The translations under genes and the position numbers were made by a program. A stretch of 34,156 nt of DNA from Chloroflexi bacterium OLB13 (GTDB lineage Bacteria; Chloroflexota; Anaerolineae; Aggregatilineales; Phototrophicaceae), in the NCBI GenBank assembly GCA_001567485.1, contig JZRA01000058.1:1-34156 (forward strand), in the 5' to 3' direction. This document shows, piece after piece, positions 8,758-16,913 of this stretch. The notes below the pieces were generated by a model. That model was not told the origin of the DNA and did no database searches. It saw only the letters and a program-made list of their open reading frames with translations. Every line of letters starts with the position of its first letter. Positions within the stretch are counted from its first letter, which is position 1.

Positions 8758-9123
8758 CTAGAGACCACGCGAATCATCTTCGTCATGCAGCAGGCCGGCC
8801 TGTTCGATCAGTGTGCGGTACGCCCCGTGCAGGTCAACAAGCGGCAGCCCGGCGGCGGCAGGATGCGCGACGATCACGACATCCCACCCCCGCTGCAACG
8901 CCGCGTCTTCGGCGCGAATGGCCTCGCGCAGGAGCCGGCGAACCCGGTTCCGCACGACTGCCCCGCCCAGCCGCTTGCTCGTCACGATCCCGTACCGGTT
9001 GGCTTGCAGCCCGTTCGGCGCGACGTTTACCAGCAGCAGCCGGCCGCGCTCCGTACGCCCTTGCGCCCGAATACGGGCGAAGTCGTGCGTATTCGTCAGC
9101 CGGAGCGGGCGCGGCAGGCCCAC
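8758..9123 (-). CDS. rnpA: Ribonuclease P protein component
   Basis: A 121-residue basic protein component of RNase P, which helps the catalytic RNA bind pre-tRNA and remove 5' leaders. Conserved parts are the N-terminal PRPLRLTNTHDFARIRAQGR, the strand YGIVTSKRLGGAVVRNRVRR with the RNR signature helix, and VVIVAHPAAAGL near the C-terminus. I chose GTG at 9123 because family homology begins there and a GGGGG Shine-Dalgarno-like run sits six bases upstream, in the 14-base rpmH-rnpA gap. The open frame continues upstream to 9339, but that part overlaps rpmH in another frame and reads as low-complexity shadow; N-terminally extended RnpA overlapping rpmH does exist in Thermus, so it cannot be fully excluded. 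yidD follows three bases downstream. Confidence 0.93.
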   Translation of the reverse strand: MGLPRPLRLTNTHDFARIRAQGRTERGRLLLVNVAPNGLQANRYGIVTSKRLGGAVVRNRVRRLLREAIRAEDAALQRGWDVVIVAHPAAAGLPLVDLHGAYRTLIEQAGLLHDEDDSRGL

Positions 9124-9137
9124 AGCGCCCCCACGGG

Positions 9138-9317
9138 TTAATGGGCGTTCCAGTTGATCTTCTTGACGTGCACCGGCGTAACGGCGAGGCTGTGACGGCC
9201 CCGGGCGCGACGACGCTTCAACACGTCCCGGCCGCCGCGTGTCGACATCCGCGAACGGAAGCCGTGCACGCGCTGACGACGACGAATCTTCGGTTGGTAG
9301 GTACGCTTGGTCGACAT
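9138..9317 (-). CDS. rpmH: 50S ribosomal protein L34 with a C-terminal extension
   Basis: A 59-residue ribosomal protein L34, a small basic protein of the large subunit. The start ATG at 9317 follows AAGGA eight bases upstream. The sequence has the canonical L34 pattern: [19 protein letters not shown], then [19 protein letters not shown] and HSLAVT. Typical L34 proteins are about 44-52 residues and end near this point; here about twelve residues follow ([12 protein letters not shown]). It is the first gene of the operon, in the classic order rpmH-rnpA-yidD-yidC-jag, and was identified by direct translation of the minus strand. Confidence 0.97.
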   Translation of the reverse strand: MSTKRTYQPKIRRRQRVHGFRSRMSTRGGRDVLKRRRARGRHSLAVTPVHVKKINWNAH

Positions 9318-9404
9318 TGTTTCGTCCTTGGCTGGCCAAACACTACGCGGGCCACGCCCACGTATGCGCTCACGAAAAACATTCCCGCTTTATCTTCAGT
9401 GGCT

Positions 9405-9419
9405 GGCACATGCTGTGCC
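9405..9419. promoter_or_regulatory. Short palindrome in the divergent promoter region
   Basis: A perfect inverted repeat GGCACA-TGC-TGTGCC lies about 90 bases upstream of the rpmH start and about 57 bases upstream of the divergent -35 element. The symmetry suits a dimeric DNA-binding regulator or a small hairpin. No regulator is encoded beside it, so the function is conjecture. Confidence 0.3.
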
Positions 9420-9475
9420 TGACTGGGTTGGGCGAGGGGTGGGCTTGGATGCTGCGTGGCCCACTCTGCCGTCCC

Positions 9476-9504
9476 TTGTGGACAGACTCGGTGTTCAGTA
9501 TAAT
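9476..9504 (+). promoter_or_regulatory. Sigma-70-type promoter for the plus-strand operon
   Basis: TTGTGG (9476-9481) and a perfect TATAAT (9499-9504) are separated by exactly 17 bases. Transcription would begin near 9511, giving a leader of about 110 bases before the TTG start at 9622. This supports that start over the much earlier in-frame start codon at 9307, which would lie upstream of the promoter. Confidence 0.65.
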
Positions 9505-9621
9505 TCCACACGGGGAAGGCGCAACGAGCAGTATTTTACATCGTTGAACGCCGATTTCAATTGCCAACCCCCGCCCGCTCGCGCTGCGTCAAATCGGCTT
9601 AGTCTTTGGAGAGTCCCGGTT

Positions 9622-11199
9622 TTGCCGTCAAAGCCGCACTGGTCTACGCAATTTTCCCTTACCCCCTCTGACATCGACGCCTTGATCGCCGACCTGCTTG
9701 AAGGCGAAACCCCGCTCCCGGCCGATGTCCTAGCCCGCCGCGTGATCGAACTTCGTCTGGAACGTGACGCTCAGGCGCTTGCCGACCGTTACGCCGACCT
9801 GCTCGCTTACGATCCGACTCAGACGTACAAAAAGGGCCAGACGATCGCGTTTCAGGGCGAACAGCTCGCGACCGGCGTGGTCACTGCAGTCGAGAGCGGA
9901 CTCGATCCCGCCGGCTTCTGCGGCCGTAGTTATGGCAAATTTAAGCGCATGACCGTCGATATTGACGGCGAAACAGCGACCTACGCCGCCGGAATCGCCG
10001 AGGGCGTGGTTGAGCCGAGCGTGTCCGACCTGCTGACCGCGCTCCCCGGCGCCGAGACGATGAGCCTCGATGACATCATGGAGGTCAACGGCGCTAAGAT
10101 TTTGGCATCCGTCAACGAGGCGCTCCAGTCGAACCCGACACTGGTGCGGCTGGCCGGCAAGTGGTTCGTCCGCGACTTGATGCAAGACGTGACGGTTGGG
10201 CATTTGAACTTGGCCGAGGCGGTGCTCGACATCGCGGAAGGCGGCCCGCTGACCACGGCGGAGATCCTTGAGCAGATCGGCGGATTGGGCGATTCCCCGC
10301 AGGAACTGCAGGAATTCTCGCTGAATTACGCCATGAACGAGGACGAGCGATTTGACGAAGTTGGCCCTGCGGGCGAGGTGCTGTGGTACCTCAAACGGCA
10401 GGAGCCAGCGGAAGTGCGCGAGAAACCCGCCCTGCTGCGCTACACGCGCATCGACTACAACCGCGACCTGCTGACGGCGGACATGCTGGCGCTCGAAGCC
10501 GAGGTCGATGACGAATTGTCGCCCTTCGACACGGTTGAAGATGTCGACGAGGCGACGGTGCGGCTGATCTACGCGCACCGCCGGCTTGGCACGATCCCGC
10601 TCAACAGCCACACCCGCGCGATTTTCCCGACCGCCCGCCGCGCGCCGCGCATCAACGTGACGCTGGTTGACGCCCACGATGGCGAGACGTACAGCGGATG
10701 GGTCGTCAACGACGAACAGTACGTGTACGGCGCGGCCGAGATTTACCGCAAGTATCACCTCCCGTTGGGCGCGCAGTTCACGGTGCATCGCAGCAGCACG
10801 CCGGGCCACATCGTCATCGCCGTGCCGACGTTCCGGCCCCGTGTCGAGTACGTCTCGCTGATGAGCGCCAAGGACGACCGCTTGCAGTTCGACTTGCAGA
10901 CGCGCCACATCGGCGCGAAGTTCGACGAACAGATGATCCTCGGCATCGACGAGCTGGCCCCGATCGAAGCGCTGGCGAAGTCGCTCACGCAGCAGAAGAA
11001 GAACCTGAGCACCGTCCTCAAGTTGGTGATCCCGGCCCTTGCGCGGCTCAGCCCGCAGGGCGCCGCCCATGCAAAGACAATCTACAGCGCGGTGAATGTT
11101 CTGCGGCGCTGCCCGCCCGGCGTCGTATTGGCAACTTTGGAGGCCAACCGAGACTTTGAAAACGTCGCCGACCACTATTGGAAGTTGAGCGACGCCTAA
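9622..11199 (+). CDS. Conserved-looking protein of unknown function with winged-helix-like segments
   Basis: A 525-residue soluble protein that I cannot assign to a named family. The TTG start is supported by GGAGAG eight bases upstream and the promoter at 9476-9504; the frame is open back to 9307, but that stretch is low quality and lies upstream of the promoter. There is no signal peptide or membrane segment. The section around LNLAEAVLDIAEGGPLTTAE, ending FDEVGPAGEVLWYL, has the helix-helix-strand pattern of HARE-HTH/winged-helix modules, and a weaker copy seems to precede it (ILASVNEALQSNPTLVRLAG, then KWFVRDL). The middle contains a beta-rich part (INVTLVDAHDGETYSGWVVN). The HTH assignment is inference by eye. 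It heads a five-gene operon with two further unknowns, purU and an M42 peptidase. Nucleic-acid binding is possible. Confidence 0.75.
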   Translation: MPSKPHWSTQFSLTPSDIDALIADLLEGETPLPADVLARRVIELRLERDAQALADRYADLLAYDPTQTYKKGQTIAFQGEQLATGVVTAVESGLDPAGFCGRSYGKFKRMTVDIDGETATYAAGIAEGVVEPSVSDLLTALPGAETMSLDDIMEVNGAKILASVNEALQSNPTLVRLAGKWFVRDLMQDVTVGHLNLAEAVLDIAEGGPLTTAEILEQIGGLGDSPQELQEFSLNYAMNEDERFDEVGPAGEVLWYLKRQEPAEVREKPALLRYTRIDYNRDLLTADMLALEAEVDDELSPFDTVEDVDEATVRLIYAHRRLGTIPLNSHTRAIFPTARRAPRINVTLVDAHDGETYSGWVVNDEQYVYGAAEIYRKYHLPLGAQFTVHRSSTPGHIVIAVPTFRPRVEYVSLMSAKDDRLQFDLQTRHIGAKFDEQMILGIDELAPIEALAKSLTQQKKNLSTVLKLVIPALARLSPQGAAHAKTIYSAVNVLRRCPPGVVLATLEANRDFENVADHYWKLSDA

Positions 11200-11225
11200 A
11201 CGATCGCATCGGAAACGAGTCTGCT

Positions 11226-11657
11226 ATGACCCCGCCCAAGCCCAGCGCGTTAGCCAAACCCACGCTGGACACCCCTTACCATATCGACTACGACTGGTGG
11301 CCGACCTCCGGCGAAGACCTGCGCGTGGTGCTGCTGCGCCAAGTGCCACCGGAGTTTCACGATATGGTAACCGCCGAGCCGGCCGACCGGCAGATCGACT
11401 ACATCGATCCGCGCACGGGCCGCATCAGCCGCGTTGATCCGCTGCGTTTCGCGCTCAAGGTCGCCGCCGAAAACCCCGCCTTCATCAACCGCGAAATCTC
11501 GGTCATCGACTGTGTGCTGCGCGTGCTGCTGATGAACGACAACCGGCCGATCACCCCGCGCGAATTGGCCGCGCTTACCGGTTATGACGGGCAGCAGATC
11601 CTGCGCCTGTTGAGCGGCGCGCGCGTCTATTACGGAATCAGACCGTTCATCACCTAA
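11226..11657 (+). CDS. Small protein of unknown function with a possible C-terminal HTH
   Basis: A 143-residue acidic-to-neutral cytoplasmic protein, not recognised. The ATG at 11226 is preferred; the frame is open to 11178, but that part overlaps the end of the previous gene. Features visible are a Pro-rich start, a DYDWWPTSGEDLRVVLLRQVPPEF segment with paired Trp, a PRTGRISRVDPLRFALKVAAENP stretch, and a C-terminal ITPRELAALTGYDGQQILRLL part whose helix-turn-helix spacing resembles a DNA-binding module. It sits 26 bases after the 525-residue unknown and 22 bases before the 139-residue unknown, so co-transcription and joint function are likely. Confidence 0.75.
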   Translation: MTPPKPSALAKPTLDTPYHIDYDWWPTSGEDLRVVLLRQVPPEFHDMVTAEPADRQIDYIDPRTGRISRVDPLRFALKVAAENPAFINREISVIDCVLRVLLMNDNRPITPRELAALTGYDGQQILRLLSGARVYYGIRPFIT

Positions 11658-11679
11658 ACTCTAAAGGGAACGACACGCG

Positions 11680-12099
11680 ATGGGACGTGTGGTCAACACC
11701 GATAACCCCGGCAAGCGCCGTAGTGCTTTGATGCGCACCGTCGCCGAACTGCTCCGGCGCCTCGTGCTGCAGCCCGCCATCACCGATGACGCTAAGGACA
11801 TGGTCGCTCAAATGGTGTTCTGCCTGCGCGAGATCGACGAGGGCATCGACGAATCGGCGCGGGCATGGGAAAAGCGCGGCTACTGGATGAAGTCCGAGGA
11901 GTTCCGCGGCAATTGGATGTGGGTCTCTAACGCAGCTCAAGACCTCGCGCGCGTCGCCGCCGCTGGCGACTGGTCGCAGCTTGCGCCGATGCTGATCCGC
12001 CTGATGCCCAAGTTCAGCGACGTCAACATCACCAAGTTCACCCGTGACTCCAGCACATGGACGGGCGCGTACGCTCGCCTGCTCAAGGAGCAGCGATGA
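11680..12099 (+). CDS. Small all-helical protein of unknown function
   Basis: A 139-residue protein with no signal peptide or membrane segment. AAAGGGAA lies about ten bases before the ATG. It appears fully alpha-helical, with conspicuous aromatic clusters (AWEKRGYWMKSEEFRGNWMW) and the acidic helix FCLREIDEGIDESARAWEK. The regular pattern and good ribosome-binding site argue that it is a real gene. I do not know a function; a helical adaptor for the upstream winged-helix-like protein is only a guess. Its TGA overlaps the purU ATG (ATGA), so its translation is coupled to purU. Confidence 0.78.
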   Translation: MGRVVNTDNPGKRRSALMRTVAELLRRLVLQPAITDDAKDMVAQMVFCLREIDEGIDESARAWEKRGYWMKSEEFRGNWMWVSNAAQDLARVAAAGDWSQLAPMLIRLMPKFSDVNITKFTRDSSTWTGAYARLLKEQR

Positions 12100-12956
12100 G
12101 CGCCGGTTCGGCGACGCTGCTGATCAGCTGCCCCGACCAGCGCGGGTTGGTCGCCGCCGTTACCCAATTCATCTTTCAGCACAACGGCAACATCCTGCAC
12201 CTCGATCAGCACGTCGATCAGCAGGCGGCCGTGTTCTTTATGCGCGTCGAGTGGGACTTGACCGGTTTCGGCATCGCGCGCGCCGACATCCCCACCGCTT
12301 TCGGCCTGACGGTCGGCAACCGCTTCAAGATGGACTGGACTCTGCGCTTCAGCGACGAAACGCCGCGCATGGCGCTGTTCGTCAGCAAACAGTCGCACTG
12401 TCTGTACGACATCCTCAGCCGCTGGCAGGCTGGCGAATGGCAGGTCGCCATCCCGCTGATCGTCAGCAACCACGAGTCGCTCAAGCCGGTCGCCGACTCG
12501 TTCGGCATCCCCTTCCATCACTTCGCGATCAGCGCGGACACGAAGGCCGAGCAGGAGCGCGCGCAGATCGACCTGCTCAAAGCGCATAAGGTCGAGTTCG
12601 TCGTGCTGGCGCGTTACATGCAAATCCTGACCGGGCAGTTCATCGGCGCGTTTCCGAACCGGATCATCAACATTCACCACAGCTTTCTACCTGCGTTTGC
12701 CGGCGCAAAGCCGTATCACGCGGCGCACGCACGCGGCGTCAAGCTGATCGGCGCGACGAGCCATTACGTCACCGCCGACTTGGACGCCGGGCCGATCATC
12801 GCGCAGGACGTCATCCCCGTGAATCACAAGGACTCGGTATCCGACCTTGTGCGCAAGGGGCAGGACATCGAAAAGCTCGTACTGGCGCAAGCCGTGTGGC
12901 ACCATCTGCAAAATCGTGTGCTGGTCTATAACAACAAGACGGTGGTATTCCAATGA
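12096..12956 (+). CDS. purU: Formyltetrahydrofolate deformylase
   Basis: A 286-residue PurU, which hydrolyses 10-formyltetrahydrofolate to formate and tetrahydrofolate, balancing one-carbon pools and supplying formate for PurT-type purine synthesis. An N-terminal ACT domain (residues ~6-85, starting TLLISCPDQRGLVAAVTQFI) is followed by the formyltransferase fold. The catalytic triad of the family is visible as Asn192 and His194 in INIHHSFLPAF, and Asp230 in LDAGPI. Length is normal. AAGGAG sits four bases before the ATG, and both ends overlap neighbours as ATGA (12096-12099 and 12953-12956). The ACT domain suggests amino-acid control, as known for E. coli PurU (methionine and glycine). No purine gene lies next to it. 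Confidence 0.95.
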   Translation: MSAGSATLLISCPDQRGLVAAVTQFIFQHNGNILHLDQHVDQQAAVFFMRVEWDLTGFGIARADIPTAFGLTVGNRFKMDWTLRFSDETPRMALFVSKQSHCLYDILSRWQAGEWQVAIPLIVSNHESLKPVADSFGIPFHHFAISADTKAEQERAQIDLLKAHKVEFVVLARYMQILTGQFIGAFPNRIINIHHSFLPAFAGAKPYHAAHARGVKLIGATSHYVTADLDAGPIIAQDVIPVNHKDSVSDLVRKGQDIEKLVLAQAVWHHLQNRVLVYNNKTVVFQ

Positions 12957-13933
12957 GCGAACTTCTCAAGCGGTTGTGCGAAACGTGGGGCCCGTCGGGC
13001 TATGAACATCAGGTGCGGCGGCTGATCGAAAGCGAAGTCGCGGCGTATGCCGACGAAGTGCGTATCGATGGCATCGGCAACTTGATCGTGCGCGTCGGGA
13101 GCCGCGGCCCGAAGGTGATGGTCGTCGCGCACATGGACGAGATCGGCGTGATGGCGACGTTCGCGGAACCGTCGACCGGCGTACTGCGCTTCGCGGCCAT
13201 CGGTGGGCTGACCGTCCACGACCTCGTCGGCCAGCGCGTGCAGTTCGAGGACGGCACGCTGGGCGTAATCGGCGCGCATCAACCGTACAAGAATTCCAAC
13301 CCCAAGCTGGACGAGCTGTACATCGACACGGGCGGCACGCCGGTCGCCATCGGCCAGCCGGCGGCGTTCGTGCACGCCTACGCCGAACAAGGCGATATTC
13401 GCTTGAGCAAGGCGATGGATGATCGGGCCGGATGCGCGGTCGTCATCGAGGCGATCCACAAGCTGAACCGCAAGACGCCGAATCAAGTGTATTTCGTGTT
13501 CTCGGTGCAGGAGGAGGTCGGCCTGCGCGGGGCAGGGCCGGCGGCGTTCGGGATCACCCCTGATGTCGCTATTGCCGTCGACGTGACTGACACCGGCGAT
13601 ATGCCGAAGGGCGAAAAGACGGTCGTCAAGCTCGGACACGGGGCCGGCATCAAGGTCTATGACCCCGGCTTGGTCGTGCCGCGCGCCGTGATCGACTGGA
13701 TGGTCTCCACCGCCGAGAAGGCCAAGATCCCCTATCAGATCGACATGATCGAGGCGGGGACGACCGACGCCGCGCGTGTGCAGTTGGCCGGTTCCGGCGT
13801 GCCGTCCGGTGCGGTGACGATCCCGACACGGTACATTCACAGCCAGAGCGAAATGGTACACGCCCGCGATTTGCAGGCGTGTACGGACTTGCTGGTGGCG
13901 CTGTTGAAGTCGAAGGCCGAGATCAGCGTCTAG
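12953..13933 (+). CDS. M42-family metallo-aminopeptidase (glutamyl aminopeptidase/TET-like)
   Basis: A 326-residue cytoplasmic aminopeptidase of family M42, related to PepA/FrvX/TET enzymes that trim peptides in large self-compartmentalised assemblies. All expected dizinc ligands can be placed: His60 (AHMDEIG, with Asp62), Asp157 (KAMDDRAGC), Glu188 after the catalytic Glu187 (QEEVGLRGA), Asp210 (VDVTDTGD) and His296 (PTRYIHSQSE). Length is slightly short of typical TET proteins (~350). The start overlaps the purU stop (ATGA). It is the last gene of the operon; its TAG lies inside CTAG at 13930-13933, shared with the stop of the convergent thioredoxin frame. Substrate preference cannot be deduced. 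Confidence 0.93.
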   Translation: MSELLKRLCETWGPSGYEHQVRRLIESEVAAYADEVRIDGIGNLIVRVGSRGPKVMVVAHMDEIGVMATFAEPSTGVLRFAAIGGLTVHDLVGQRVQFEDGTLGVIGAHQPYKNSNPKLDELYIDTGGTPVAIGQPAAFVHAYAEQGDIRLSKAMDDRAGCAVVIEAIHKLNRKTPNQVYFVFSVQEEVGLRGAGPAAFGITPDVAIAVDVTDTGDMPKGEKTVVKLGHGAGIKVYDPGLVVPRAVIDWMVSTAEKAKIPYQIDMIEAGTTDAARVQLAGSGVPSGAVTIPTRYIHSQSEMVHARDLQACTDLLVALLKSKAEISV

Positions 13934-14905
13934 CGCTGACGGACGTTCAGCGTGAACTCGCCGCTGCCGCTATCTCCAAACGAGGCCACGACGACCAAGA
14001 ACTGGCGGCTGGAACGCGGCAGGTTCGAGTCAATGCGCGAGTTGGTGCTGACCGCGAAGTCGTCGTCATCATTGGCGGCCACCGAGACACCCCCGACCGT
14101 CGTCAATTTGAGCGTCGTGTCAAAGTCGTCGCTGGCGGCTGTGATCACCACGGACGACACGTCCTCCGGCACGGTCAGCGCGTAGGTGATCGGCTCGCCG
14201 CTGCGCAGCGTGCCGACGACCGATCCGGGGAACGTCAGCGCGGGATAGCCGGACAAGTCGACGGGCACGCTGGTCGGCAGCGGAATCGCCGCGACGGTCG
14301 CTATGGCATTCGCCACGGCCACGGGATCATGCGACGGTTCCTCGGTCACGTCTACTTCGATAATCATCGGCCCCGTCACCAGCGTCGATAAGCCCTCAAA
14401 CGTGCGATCTGAGACCAACGCGGTGCGGCCATCGGCATAGCGGATCATCACGTAGGGCGTTCCATTAGCACCGACCTCATTGGCATAGCGCTGATCGGCC
14501 TCGACCTGCCCCGCCCGCGCGGTGCATTCTTGGATCGCGCCGGGTTCGACGCCCAACAGCTCAGCGACAAGCCCGGTTGCCGCGGCCACCGAATAAGTGT
14601 CGCGGTGGTTGATCGCCAGATCGTACAACTGCCGGCTGACCTCCCAGAACGAGCCGGGCGATAATTCCTCGGCGCAGGCGGCGACCTTGCCGACCGCGAC
14701 AGTCGTCTGTCCGCCGGCGGTCGCAAGGGTGCGATGTTCAAGGTTGGCGCGGCCAGTCACGACAAACTCCGTGATGAACTGCTGGACGGTCGGCTCGAAG
14801 TTCTGACAGTGCGGACATGCCCAGTCCGCGAACACGATCAACGTGACCGGCGCGTCCGGATCACCCAGCGTGAACGCACCATCGGGCCGCGGAACGAGAC
14901 GGTTT
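13930..14905 (-). CDS. DsbA-like thioredoxin domain plus pre-peptidase-like beta domain, cut from its upstream half by a frameshift
   Basis: This frame encodes a DsbA/Com1-like thioredoxin fold followed by a beta-rich C-terminal domain. The redox motif is CPHC in VFADWACPHCQNFEP, and the cis-Pro loop is NGTPYVMI. The first strand (VPRPDGAFTLGDPDAPVTLI) is in the same frame upstream of any ATG, GTG or TTG; the only start, a TTG at 14841, would cut that strand. One missing base near 14895-14910 would join it to the preceding frame as SALGYET-V-LVPRPDGAF, giving a single 994-residue exported protein from 16913 to 13930. The C-terminal ~120 residues resemble the bacterial pre-peptidase domain (YALTVPEDVSSVVITA with Asp-rich loops). 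Disulfide formation or thiol reduction outside the membrane is the likely role. Confidence 0.8.
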
Positions 14906-16913
14906 CGTAACCGAGCGCGGAGGAGACGACGGGCCGATCCATGGACGCCAACGGGGTCGGCGACGGGATCGGGGTCGGCGACGGGATCAGCGGGGCCGGG
15001 ATCGGGGTTGGGGTCGCCAGTGGTGGGATGCGCGTCGCGCTTTCTGCCGTCATCGTCAAGATGATCGGTTCAAGCGTCGGCACGGTGATCATCGTGGGCA
15101 GGGGTGGCTCAGTCGGTCGTTCGACAGGGGCCAGCGTAGGCTGAAACAGTACCGTTTCCATCTCGCCAGCGGTCGCCAGATCAATCGCGAAACGCGCCAC
15201 GATCGTGCCGTTAGGCTGAGTCACCGTGCTGAGCAGCATGGCGTTGAGCTTGGCAAGGATCGCGCGGATCATCTCGGATCTCCCATCGGCGCGACCTGTC
15301 CATGCGGTGATATACGGCACCAGCTGAGATGGCTGGACGTAGAGGTTCTGTCCGCCGGGCAGCCCGATGGCCTGCGCGTCCGTCAGCCACGCATCGGGAT
15401 CCACGTCGCGGGTACGGAGGTCGGCCAATGCCGTGCGCGCCGCGCGCTGCGTGCCGAGGATCGCCACATCTCCGCTGACGATCAGCGAGATCGTAAGCGA
15501 CTCGTCGGGGCGGCCATCGGGGCGAATCGTCACCGCCAGCTCGGTCGAATCCTCGGCGCGGAGCACCTCGACATCGGCATACATCCACGACCGCGTGCTG
15601 TCGCGCAGGAGAGTCAGCGCGCGGGCAAGCCGTTCCAGCGCATCGAGGCTTTGCCGCGGGTCGCCCACCTTAAAGACGCCTGCACCCTCGACGGGCGGCT
15701 CGAGGGCGTTTGACTCCGAAGGCCACGCCGGGTTCGCCATCAGGAACAGGACATAGTCGCCGGCAGTCCAATTGCGCAGATCGTCGAGCGTGACGCCAAG
15801 CACGGCGCTGAGGCCGAGGTCAGTCAATTGATTCACGTCAAGCCGGCCGAGGATGGAATATACGAGCGTGCCCTCGATGCTGTAGCCGTACAACCTGGGG
15901 TCGATCCGCTGCTGCACAAGCGCGTCCCTGACCGATGGGCCGTAGGCTTCCCACAGCGCGTCGAAATTGTGCAGCAGATCCGCGCCATGAACGACGGCGA
16001 ACGCCCCGGACGGAGCCAGCGCCAGCGCGGCGGGATCGGTCGCGGGATAAGGCCCGACCGGCAGGCCGAGCAGGCGTGGAAGCGTCAGGTTGCCGCCGGC
16101 GACCGCGACGTCCATCACCAGCGCGCCGGACTCGCGCGTGAAGCCGATCATCGCCGGGCCAAAGACCTGCCCGGCGGCCGCGACGAACGGCGCCCGATTC
16201 ATCATCTCGCGGCGGCTGCTTCCACCCGCGAAGCTGATCGCAGACAGCCGGGACAGGTCAAGGTACGCGACAGCCGGATATGCGCCGGGGAGATACCCGC
16301 GCGCCAGCTGATACGCAGGTTCGCCAGCCAAGTTCGGTTGATCGGCCTGAACGGGCAGCAGGTCGTAGCGGCTCGCGAGCAGCATCACGCCGGGCGCAAC
16401 CATCGCGCCGCTTTCACCGTCAATGCGATAGTACGTGATCTCGCCACGCACCTCTGTCTCGCTCGAAAAGTCGCCGATGAGCTGGTCGAGGAACAGCTTC
16501 GCGCCGTCGGTGTCGGTAATCTCGCCAGCGATGACGATGTCTTGCGTGAAATAATCGCGCTGGTTCGACAGACTCACGCCAATCGCCAGCGTATCGCCAA
16601 GCCACGTCATCGACGCGAAGTCGGTGTCAAAGCCGGAGCGCAGCAGTTCGTCGAGAAGGCCGACCACTGAGGGCGCTTGCGGCGCGCCGGGAATCCCCGC
16701 CATCATATCCGCGATGAGTGTATCGTAGGCGCTGAGCGCATCATCGCTGAGCGACAGCGCGGCATACGCCAATGTGTCGGCGGGCATATACACGGCCAGC
16801 GCGTCCGATACCGCGACGGCGGGTTCGGCTGTTTCTTGGGCAGCAATCGTAGGGACAAGCAGCAGAAAAACGACACTAACGATCAACAAACGGGTTATGC
16901 GCTGGATGAGCAT
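14838..16913 (-). CDS. Exported DUF3352-like protein with Pro/Thr-rich linker, N-terminal part of a frameshifted thioredoxin fusion
   Basis: About 670 meaningful residues. I chose ATG 16913 because GGAGG lies four bases upstream; the frame is open to 16949. A signal peptide (LIQRITRLLIVSVVFLLLVP, then TIAAQE) directs export. The body consists of repeated alpha/beta segments such as ALAVYMPADTLAYAALSLSD and GAFAVVHGADLLHNF, typical of the poorly characterised DUF3352-type proteins that open with a PADT motif; that assignment is by resemblance only. A low-complexity linker follows (PTPIPAPLIPSPTPIPSPTP) and leads to SMDRPVVSSALGYETV, after which the frame ends in shadow sequence at 14838 while the thioredoxin domain carries on in another frame. 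So this gene and the next probably form one protein in the organism. The promoter should lie in 16914-17218. Confidence 0.8.
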   Translation of the reverse strand: MLIQRITRLLIVSVVFLLLVPTIAAQETAEPAVAVSDALAVYMPADTLAYAALSLSDDALSAYDTLIADMMAGIPGAPQAPSVVGLLDELLRSGFDTDFASMTWLGDTLAIGVSLSNQRDYFTQDIVIAGEITDTDGAKLFLDQLIGDFSSETEVRGEITYYRIDGESGAMVAPGVMLLASRYDLLPVQADQPNLAGEPAYQLARGYLPGAYPAVAYLDLSRLSAISFAGGSSRREMMNRAPFVAAAGQVFGPAMIGFTRESGALVMDVAVAGGNLTLPRLLGLPVGPYPATDPAALALAPSGAFAVVHGADLLHNFDALWEAYGPSVRDALVQQRIDPRLYGYSIEGTLVYSILGRLDVNQLTDLGLSAVLGVTLDDLRNWTAGDYVLFLMANPAWPSESNALEPPVEGAGVFKVGDPRQSLDALERLARALTLLRDSTRSWMYADVEVLRAEDSTELAVTIRPDGRPDESLTISLIVSGDVAILGTQRAARTALADLRTRDVDPDAWLTDAQAIGLPGGQNLYVQPSQLVPYITAWTGRADGRSEMIRAILAKLNAMLLSTVTQPNGTIVARFAIDLATAGEMETVLFQPTLAPVERPTEPPLPTMITVPTLEPIILTMTAESATRIPPLATPTPIPAPLIPSPTPIPSPTPLASMDRPVVSSALGYETVSFRGPMVRSRWVIRTRRSR

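Noticed and set aside
9730..11175. Long open frame antisense to the 525-residue unknown gene, and similar ones at 1140-2177 and 25455-26708
   Set aside because: They are Arg/His/Gln-rich shadows created by high GC at third positions, with no domain or ribosome-binding site.
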